A DNA stretch of 5,223 bases from Campylobacteraceae bacterium (GTDB taxonomy: Bacteria > Campylobacterota > Campylobacteria > Campylobacterales > JALSKU01). Shown piece after piece: positions 1 to 4,144 of this stretch. Each line of letters opens with the position of its first letter. Position 1 is the first letter of the stretch. The DNA lies in contig WFMT01000092.1 of NCBI GenBank assembly GCA_015488975.1, forward strand, positions 1 to 5,223, read 5' to 3'. The notes beneath the pieces are model-generated. The model was not told the DNA's origin. It worked only from the letters and a program-made list of their open reading frames with translations, and did no database searches. A program made the position numbers and the translations under genes.

Positions 1-1101
1 ACCATGCTTTGATAAAACTATTTGCCAAACCTGATTTCTTCTTATGCGAAATGTTGCAGCTGATGATAAAAGATAAAATTCCCACATTTTATAAAATCTC
101 TCATTATAATGACCTTTTATATCAGGCCAATATTTTTTAAAATTATTATACCAGGACATCAAGGTGTGATCATAATTTATTCCAAAATTGTGCCAATCCT
201 CAATAACAAATAAATTTTCAACAGATTTTGAAATTTGTGTAGCAGAAGGGAGCATTGAATTTGGAAAAATATATTTATCTATCCAAGGATCTGTTGCTGT
301 TGTGCTAACATTGCATCCTATAGTATGTAGCAAAAAAAGACCATCATCTTTAAGATTTTTATTGACAACTTCCATATAAGTTTTATAATTTTTATATCCA
401 ACATGTTCAAACATTCCAACAGATACAATATGATCAAACTTTTCATCAATATCTCTGTAATCTTGTAATCTATATTCTATTGATAAATCACCTTTTGATC
501 TATTTCCATAATCAACTTGTTTTTTAGATACGGAAATTCCTACGCAGTTTGCTTGATATTTTTCTGCCGCATATCTTATGAAACTTCCCCATCCGCAGCC
601 TATATCCAAAACATTGTCACCTTTTTTAAGTCCTATTTTTCTACATATCATTTCCAATTTATTTTCTTGAGCTTCATCGAGATTGGATGCTGGTGGAATA
701 TCTTGAAAACCATCCCAGTATCCACAGGTATAAACCATCCTTTTATCAAGCATTTTTGAATATAAATCATTGCCAATATCATAATGTACTTCTCCGACTT
801 TGAATGCTTTTTCCCCTATTTGAGGATTAAACAAAGCAGATTTAAGATAATAAAATAATAAAATAGGAGATTTTAGCTCTTCGTCTAAGTAAGCATTTAG
901 AATTTTTGCAAAAAATTGATCCAGTTTTTCTGCACTCCACCATCCATCCATATATGCTTCCCCAAAAGCGATAGTACCACCAAGCAAAGTGCGTTCGTAT
1001 AGCTTGTCGTTATATACTTGAATATCCCAAGGCTTATCTCCATTTACTTTAACATCAGCTTTTTTCAGTAATGAGATAGCTCTTTCTTTAAAAGATAACA
1101 T
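1..1101 (-). CDS. cfa: Cyclopropane-fatty-acyl-phospholipid synthase (3' end cut by window edge)
   Basis: This enzyme transfers a methylene group from S-adenosylmethionine to the cis double bond of unsaturated acyl chains in membrane phospholipids. It is a soluble enzyme acting at the inner membrane surface. The frame is open for 367 codons with no stop or frameshift and matches E. coli Cfa (about 382 aa) end to end. The N-terminal lipid-binding part has GEAYMDGWW at 47-55. The Rossmann SAM-binding motif VLDIGCGWG is at 164-172. Later motifs are QDYRDIDEKFDHIVSVGMFEHVG (213-235), LLHTIG (257-262), DPWIDKYIFP (271-280) and EDWHNFG (301-307). Counterparts of the E. coli bicarbonate/active-site residues appear present: C126, E232, H259, I261 and Y310 (aligned from memory). 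The frame ends in SKHG at the edge, where E. coli has SRG plus about nine residues, so only a few codons are missing. The ATG at 1101-1099 follows an AAGGAG ribosome site (1117-1112) with 10-nt spacing. It is divergent from thiC. Confidence 0.96.
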   Translation of the reverse strand, partial: MLSFKERAISLLKKADVKVNGDKPWDIQVYNDKLYERTLLGGTIAFGEAYMDGWWSAEKLDQFFAKILNAYLDEELKSPILLFYYLKSALFNPQIGEKAFKVGEVHYDIGNDLYSKMLDKRMVYTCGYWDGFQDIPPASNLDEAQENKLEMICRKIGLKKGDNVLDIGCGWGSFIRYAAEKYQANCVGISVSKKQVDYGNRSKGDLSIEYRLQDYRDIDEKFDHIVSVGMFEHVGYKNYKTYMEVVNKNLKDDGLFLLHTIGCNVSTTATDPWIDKYIFPNSMLPSATQISKSVENLFVIEDWHNFGINYDHTLMSWYNNFKKYWPDIKGHYNERFYKMWEFYLLSSAATFRIRRNQVWQIVLSKHG

Positions 1102-1140
1102 GGCGTTTTTACTCCTTTTTAATATTTTTTAATATTTTAT

Positions 1141-1170
1141 AATATAAAATTCTTTTTATATGTTAGTCAA
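1141..1170 (-). promoter_or_regulatory. Probable cfa promoter
   Basis: Reading the minus strand, a TTGACT box (1170-1165, 5/6 to TTGACA) is followed after 18 bp by TATATT (1146-1141, 5/6 to TATAAT). Transcription would start near 1134, giving a leader of about 33 nt before the cfa start codon. The surrounding DNA is so AT-rich that other -10 choices exist (for example TATAAA just downstream), but only this one has a good -35 partner. The call rests on motif matching alone. Confidence 0.55.
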
Positions 1171-1175
1171 CTAAC
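1162..1175. promoter_or_regulatory. Operator-like palindrome over the cfa -35 box
   Basis: GTTAGT-CA-ACTAAC is a perfect 6-bp inverted repeat with a 2-bp centre. On the minus strand it reads GTTAGTTGACTAAC and contains the TTGACT -35 box of the proposed cfa promoter. A further TTAG copy sits directly beside it (1176-1179 in plus coordinates, seen as CTAA). Size and position fit the binding site of a dimeric repressor of the TetR or MarR kind. No such regulator gene lies in the window, so the factor is unknown. Confidence 0.4.
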
Positions 1176-1195
1176 TAATCTTATGCACTTTTTCT

Positions 1196-1214
1196 CGAAA
1201 AGTACTACTTTTCG
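1196..1214. repeat. Perfect 9-bp inverted repeat
   Basis: CGAAAAGTA-C-TACTTTTCG is a perfect palindrome with a single central base. As RNA it would fold as a stem of about 7-8 bp with a small loop. A competing stem with the upstream ACTTTT (around 1188-1193) is possible, giving alternating ACTTTT/AAAAGT/ACTTTT blocks. No T-tract directly follows the stem on either strand, so it does not look like an intrinsic terminator. It could be a protein site or part of a mobile-element end. Confidence 0.6.
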
Positions 1215-1251
1215 TAAAGCTTCAAAGGGTTGTAGGGACTTTAATCCATGC

Positions 1252-1280
1252 CACTATAGCGAGCTTTGCTTATTATAGTG
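1252..1280. repeat. Long imperfect hairpin (13-bp stem, TTT loop)
   Basis: Arm 1252-1264 (CACTATAGCGAGC) pairs with 1268-1280 (GCTTATTATAGTG) around a TTT loop. As plus-strand RNA it has ten Watson-Crick pairs, two G-U pairs and one C-A mismatch. The arms and the preceding GGGTTGTAGGGACTTTAATCC are richer in GC than the flanks. No T-run follows on either strand, so this is not a standard terminator. The shape recalls the subterminal hairpins of IS200/IS605 elements or a REP-type repeat; neither can be confirmed without other copies. Confidence 0.6.
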
Positions 1281-1364
1281 TGTAAGGTCAGTTAATACAA
1301 TAAAATAATTAATTTTATAACAACCTTTTTAATAAATAGGAAATATGTGTAATTTCAGTCGTAT

Positions 1365-1370
1365 TATAAT
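1365..1370 (+). promoter_or_regulatory. Possible -10 box before the short frame
   Basis: A perfect TATAAT lies 9 bp upstream of the ATG at 1380. A transcript starting here would begin around 1377 and be nearly leaderless for the 50-codon frame, or could run on into the thiC leader as a second, more distal promoter. No clear -35 is visible. In DNA this AT-rich a chance match is quite possible. Confidence 0.25.
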
Positions 1371-1379
1371 ATAACAACT

Positions 1380-1532
1380 ATGATGAAGTCAACATATGAT
1401 ACAAATAAGCATTCAGTCAGTCTGTTTGCTGCAATATTATATGTGGTACTCAAACTATCCACCAATCGTGGCGGTTATAAGAGCATCTCTTTAGATGCGC
1501 AACAGTTTACTAAAATAATAATAAATATTTAA
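1380..1532 (+). pseudogene. Doubtful 50-codon frame; possible remnant of an IS200/IS605-type tnpA
   Basis: The frame opens with two ATGs (1380, 1383) and ends with TAA at 1530-1532. It has no Shine-Dalgarno sequence (ACAACT precedes the ATG), which argues against an active gene. The translation begins MMKSTYDTNKHSVSL, resembling the N-terminus of Y1 (IS200-like) transposases, which typically read near 'NxHSVYxLxYHLVxVxKYRRxV'. Past HSVSL the reading frame no longer fits. Skipping one base gives LLQYYMWYSNYP followed by VAVI, closer to the expected YH-x-W-x-x-KYR-x-x-VI stretch but without the catalytic His pair. This would mean an old, frameshifted fragment of about 50 residues from a protein that is normally about 130-150. 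The resemblance is from memory and short, so a chance frame remains a real alternative. Confidence 0.28.
1483..1498. repeat. Short perfect hairpin
   Basis: GCATCT (1483-1488) pairs with AGATGC (1493-1498) around a CTTT loop: a 6-bp perfect stem. It lies inside the doubtful 50-codon frame and about 45 bp upstream of the thiC -10 box. No T-tract follows on the plus strand, and there is none at the right distance on the minus strand, so a terminator role is not supported. Confidence 0.4.
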
Positions 1533-1543
1533 GTATAGGAGAG

Positions 1544-1549
1544 TATAAT
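1544..1549 (+). promoter_or_regulatory. Probable thiC promoter (-10 TATAAT)
   Basis: A perfect TATAAT lies 30 bp before the 5' strand of riboswitch helix P1 (1579), placing the start of transcription near 1556. That leaves a leader of about 20 nt before the aptamer, a normal arrangement. Upstream DNA is A/T-rich (TAAAATAATAATAAATATTT) with no recognisable -35 box, as is common for sigma-70 promoters in Campylobacterota. Confidence 0.6.
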
Positions 1550-1578
1550 TCAATTACAAAATTTTATACTACTGCCAC

Positions 1579-1658
1579 TGTTACCGGGGGTGCTGAAACA
1601 TAGCTGAGATAATACCCTAATAACCTGATCCGGGTAATGCCGGCGTAGGAAGGAGACA
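1579..1658 (+). ncRNA. TPP riboswitch (THI-box aptamer) controlling thiC
   Basis: This leader element binds thiamin pyrophosphate and turns thiC down when the vitamin is plentiful. Conserved blocks are present in order: GGGGTGCT (1587-1594), CTGAGA (1604-1609), ATACCC (1612-1617), ACCTGAT (1623-1629), TAATGCC (1635-1641) and GCGTAGGAA (1643-1651). Helices I can pair: P2 1588-1591/1614-1617; P3 1592-1594/1602-1604 with a 7-nt loop, unusually short; P4 CCT 1624-1626/AGG 1647-1649; P5 CCGG 1630-1633/1640-1643. P1 is 1579-1585 (TGTTACC) with 1652-1658 (GGAGACA), including one A-A mismatch and one G-U pair. P1 ends two bases before the thiC ATG, so there is no room for a terminator. Control should be at translation, by burying the ribosome site. 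The aptamer identity is firm; the exact P1 pairing is my own fold. Confidence 0.95.
1647..1655 (+). promoter_or_regulatory. thiC ribosome binding site inside the aptamer
   Basis: AGGAAGGAG contains two overlapping Shine-Dalgarno cores. The downstream GGAG (1652-1655) is 5 nt from the ATG at 1661 and fixes the start. Its bases form the 3' strand of P1, while the upstream AGG (1647-1649) is the 3' strand of P4. Formation of the TPP-bound aptamer would therefore hide both cores directly, without a separate anti-Shine-Dalgarno sequence. Confidence 0.8.
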
Positions 1659-1660
1659 AA

Positions 1661-3529
1661 ATGAATTCACAAAGTTTTACAAATTTAAGAAATGTTGATG
1701 CGAGTCTTACAGAGAATTTTCCAAGTTCACAAAAAGTTTTTGTAAAAGGCTCAAGGGATGATATAAAAGTTCCTTTTAGGAAGATAACTCTAAGTCCGAC
1801 ACAAAAAAGTGATGGAAATACAGAAGAAAATCCACCATTATATGTTTATGATACGATGGGAGCCTATGTTGATCCTGAAAAAGAGATAAATCTTTGCAAA
1901 GGTATAGAAGATATACGAACTAAATGGATTGAACAAAGAGAAGATAGTGAAATATTAAATGATTTTAGCTCAGTTTATTTTCATAAGAGACTTGAAGATG
2001 ATGAGTTAAAGGATATCAGATTTCCAAATATTAAAAAACCTAGACGAGCCAAAAAAGGAAAAAATATTACTCAAATGCATTATGCAAGAAAGGGTATTAT
2101 TACTCCTGAAATGGAATATGTAGCTATTAGAGAAAATCAAAAGCTTGATGCTTACAAAGATAATGAAATGCTTTTAAAGCAGCACAAAGGTGAGAATTTT
2201 GGGGTAAAAATGCCAGAAACTTATACTCCTGAATTTGTAAGAGATGAGATAGCTTCAGGACGGGCTGTTTTGCCAGCAAATATTAATCATCCTGAAATTG
2301 AACCTATGATAATAGGTAGAAATTTTATGGTTAAAATAAATGCCAATATAGGAAACTCTGCAACAACTTCATCCATAGAAGAAGAGGTTGAAAAAATGAT
2401 ATGGTCAACTAGATGGGGTGGAGATACGGTAATGGATCTTTCAACGGGAAAAAATATACACGAAACAAGAGAATGGATTATAAGAAATTCTCCAGTTCCA
2501 ATAGGTACTGTTCCTATATATCAAGCACTTGAGAAAGTAAATGGTATAGCAGAAAATCTCACTTGGGAAGTTTTCAGAGATACTCTTATCGAGCAGGCAG
2601 AACAAGGTGTTGACTACTTTACTATACATGCAGGAGTGAGATTAAAATATGTTCCTATGACTGCAAAAAGGCTTACAGGTATCGTCTCAAGAGGAGGCTC
2701 TATCATGGCAAAATGGTGTCTGTTTCATCATAAAGAAAGTTTTTTATATGAGCATTTTGAAGATATTTGCGAAATTATGAAAGTTTATGATGTGGCTTTT
2801 TCTTTAGGCGATGGCTTGAGACCTGGTTCAATTTACGATGCAAACGATGAAGCTCAATTTGCCGAACTTGAAACTTTAGGAGAACTTACTAAAATCGCAT
2901 GGAAGCATGATGTGCAAGTGATGATAGAAGGACCAGGTCATGTACCTATGCATTTGATAAAAGAAAATATGACAAAAGAGTTACAAGAGTGTTTTGAGGC
3001 TCCTTTTTATACTTTAGGACCGTTAACAACCGATATAGCTCCGGGATATGATCATATAACTTCAGCTATAGGGGCAGCTCAGATTGGATGGTATGGTACT
3101 TCAATGCTATGCTATGTAACACCAAAAGAACATCTTGGACTTCCAAATAAAGAAGATGTAAGAGAGGGTATTGTAACTTACAAGATTGCAGCTCATGCGG
3201 CTGATCTTGCCAAAGGATATGCAGGAGCTCAGATAAGAGATAATGCTATGAGTAAGGCAAGGTTTGAATTTCGTTGGTATGATCAGTTTAATATAGGATT
3301 TGACCCAGATAGAGCCAGAGAATTTCATGATAAAACTCTTCCGAGAGAAAGTGCAAAAGTAGCTCATTTTTGTTCAATGTGCGGGCCTAAATTTTGTTCT
3401 ATGAAAATAACAGAAGATGTTAGAGAATATGCCAAACAAAAAGAAATTGATGAAAAAGAAGCAATACAAGAAGGCTTAAGAGAACAAGCCAGGCATTTCA
3501 AAGAATCTGGAGCGAAAATATATACTTAA
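1661..3529 (+). CDS. thiC: Phosphomethylpyrimidine synthase ThiC
   Basis: ThiC is the radical-SAM enzyme that rearranges 5-aminoimidazole ribonucleotide into hydroxymethylpyrimidine phosphate, the pyrimidine half of thiamin. The product is cytosolic and 622 aa, about the length of E. coli ThiC (631 aa), and aligns with it throughout. An N-terminal ThiC-associated domain (about 15-115; FPSSQKVFVKG, VPFRKITLSPT) precedes the catalytic barrel. Well-conserved stretches include THYAR-like QMHYARKGIITPEME (138-152), ANINHPEIEPMIIGRNF (206-222), GNSATTSSIEEEVEKM (231-246), GVDYFTIHAGV (316-326) and GDGLRPGSI (383-391). H427 (EGPGH) and H491 (TPKEH) are the expected metal-binding histidines, 64 residues apart as in characterised homologues. 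The C-terminal CX2CX4C motif at C571, C574 and C579 binds the [4Fe-4S] cluster. All key residues are present, so the enzyme should be active. The start is set by GGAG 5 nt upstream. It is a single-gene unit; no other thi gene is adjacent. Regulation is by the TPP riboswitch. Confidence 0.98.
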   Translation: MNSQSFTNLRNVDASLTENFPSSQKVFVKGSRDDIKVPFRKITLSPTQKSDGNTEENPPLYVYDTMGAYVDPEKEINLCKGIEDIRTKWIEQREDSEILNDFSSVYFHKRLEDDELKDIRFPNIKKPRRAKKGKNITQMHYARKGIITPEMEYVAIRENQKLDAYKDNEMLLKQHKGENFGVKMPETYTPEFVRDEIASGRAVLPANINHPEIEPMIIGRNFMVKINANIGNSATTSSIEEEVEKMIWSTRWGGDTVMDLSTGKNIHETREWIIRNSPVPIGTVPIYQALEKVNGIAENLTWEVFRDTLIEQAEQGVDYFTIHAGVRLKYVPMTAKRLTGIVSRGGSIMAKWCLFHHKESFLYEHFEDICEIMKVYDVAFSLGDGLRPGSIYDANDEAQFAELETLGELTKIAWKHDVQVMIEGPGHVPMHLIKENMTKELQECFEAPFYTLGPLTTDIAPGYDHITSAIGAAQIGWYGTSMLCYVTPKEHLGLPNKEDVREGIVTYKIAAHAADLAKGYAGAQIRDNAMSKARFEFRWYDQFNIGFDPDRAREFHDKTLPRESAKVAHFCSMCGPKFCSMKITEDVREYAKQKEIDEKEAIQEGLREQARHFKESGAKIYT

Positions 3530-4056
3530 GAAGATAAAAAAAGTTTTTTATAGCACTCTATTTTTTTACTAAAAATAGGAGTGCTGTTTTTATACTTTAT
3601 GTAATCTTTTCCAAATTTTTTATATGCCTCGGCTTCTTCAAATATCAACACCATAATAAGTATAAATATCATCTCAGATGGAGCTATAAAGATTATAAAA
3701 GTAGGAGAACCTATAATCATGGCCAAACTAAGGGGTATGAAGGATAATCCAAAAAGCATAGGATGTCTAAAACATTTAAATATACCAGTTGTTACCAATT
3801 TATTAGTCTCAAGTCTTGGTATATTGCCAACTCTGCCTTTTTTCTTGAGTTCTCTTCCTCCTATTTTTGCAGCATGGAATGATAATTTCATCAATACGAT
3901 ACCTATAATAAATGTTATTATATGAAAAATTATATTAAAAAATATACTCCTAAAATATATTAAATCAAATTTTATACCAAAGTATATTCCTCCAATTAGT
4001 ATAAAAATCCAAAGCACCACTCTTGTGACAACCGAAGGAGTTGTTTTTAAATCCAT
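3526..4056 (-). CDS. Isoprenylcysteine carboxyl methyltransferase (ICMT)/phospholipid methyltransferase-like membrane protein
   Basis: This 176-aa integral membrane protein has about four hydrophobic segments (roughly 11-29, 37-58, 100-117 and 118-138). It carries the signature of the ICMT/PEMT-type membrane methyltransferases that use S-adenosylmethionine. Between segments 2 and 3 is a basic cytosolic stretch (GRELKKKG, 67-74) leading to LVTTGIFKCFRHPMLFG (87-103) with the hallmark RHP at 97-99. After the last segment come E140-E141 and the FGKDYIKYKNSTPIF block (148-162), matching the family pattern EE-x6-FG-x2-Y-x2-Y-x3-TP. Family members modify lipids, prenyl-cysteines or small molecules; the substrate here is unknown, and bacteria of this kind are not known to make prenylated proteins. 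The ATG at 4056-4054 follows AAGGG (4067-4063) with 6-nt spacing. The gene converges on thiC with a 4-bp overlap, sharing TTAA for both stop codons, and diverges from the chemoreceptor gene. Confidence 0.8.
   Translation of the reverse strand: MDLKTTPSVVTRVVLWIFILIGGIYFGIKFDLIYFRSIFFNIIFHIITFIIGIVLMKLSFHAAKIGGRELKKKGRVGNIPRLETNKLVTTGIFKCFRHPMLFGLSFIPLSLAMIIGSPTFIIFIAPSEMIFILIMVLIFEEAEAYKKFGKDYIKYKNSTPIFSKKIECYKKLFLSS
3552..3591 (+). terminator. Intrinsic terminator of thiC
   Basis: Arms 3552-3565 (AGCACTC TATTTTT) and 3571-3585 (AAAAATA G GAGTGCT) form a 14-bp stem with one bulged G (3578) and a 5-nt loop. TTTTT (3587-3591) follows after a single G. It lies 23 bp beyond the thiC stop. On the minus strand the T-run is about 8 nt from the stem, a poor fit, so it probably works for thiC only. 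It is located inside the 3' coding end of the opposite gene. Confidence 0.85.
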
Positions 4057-4105
4057 TGTTTTCCCTTTGTAAATGACATATTAATATAAAATTTATTATT
4101 ACAAT

Positions 4106-4113
4106 AGTATAAT
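4106..4113. promoter_or_regulatory. Overlapping divergent -10 boxes
   Basis: The octamer AGTATAAT reads TATAAT on the plus strand (4108-4113) and TATACT on the minus strand (4111-4106). A plus-strand start near 4120 would give a leader of about 25 nt for the chemoreceptor gene. A minus-strand start near 4099 would give about 43 nt for the methyltransferase gene. Neither side has a clear -35. A second plus-strand TATAAT (4125-4130) is probably too close to the ribosome site to serve. Confidence 0.45.
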
Positions 4114-4144
4114 TTTCGTTAATTTATAATAAAAGGATAATTAA

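Larger units (their letters stand above)
1102..1660. other. Divergent intergenic region between cfa and thiC
   Basis: This 559-bp non-genic stretch separates two divergent genes. In order it holds the cfa ribosome site and promoter with a palindrome (1112-1175), a perfect inverted repeat (1196-1214), a GC-richer block ending in a long hairpin (about 1220-1280), and plain AT-rich DNA (1281-1360). A -10-like box then precedes a 50-codon frame of doubtful status (1365-1532). The region ends with the thiC promoter (1544-1549) and the TPP riboswitch (1579-1658). No tRNA or other recognised RNA gene was seen apart from the riboswitch. Confidence 0.8.

Noticed and set aside
188..759. Two plus-strand frames (188-379 and 517-759) inside cfa
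   Set aside because: They lie wholly opposite the cfa coding sequence, have no ribosome site, and their translations match no pattern; they are shadows of the real gene.
1134..1150. AT-only palindrome ATTTTAT-AAT-ATAAAAT near the cfa -10 box
   Set aside because: It is composed only of A and T in a very AT-rich stretch, so it is expected by chance, and it overlaps the proposed -10 element.
1196..1280. Inverted repeats as terminators, or the block as a tRNA or CRISPR repeat
   Set aside because: No T-tract follows either stem, there is no cloverleaf or T-loop sequence, and the repeats are inverted and single rather than regularly spaced direct copies.
2441..3367. Minus-strand frames (2441-2629 and 3107-3367) within thiC
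   Set aside because: They are antisense to highly conserved ThiC motifs and are Ser/Phe/Ile/Tyr-rich, as expected from reading an AT-rich gene backward. No start signals are seen.
3534..3551. A/T dyad ATAAAAAA-AG-TTTTTTAT as a separate terminator
   Set aside because: The stem is all A-T. On the minus strand its T-run comes before the stop codon of the methyltransferase gene, so termination there would make stopless mRNA. The GC-containing hairpin at 3552-3585 explains thiC termination better.
3719..3925. Plus-strand frame opposite the membrane methyltransferase
   Set aside because: It is antisense to the conserved RHP region of the minus-strand gene, and its start has no Shine-Dalgarno sequence.
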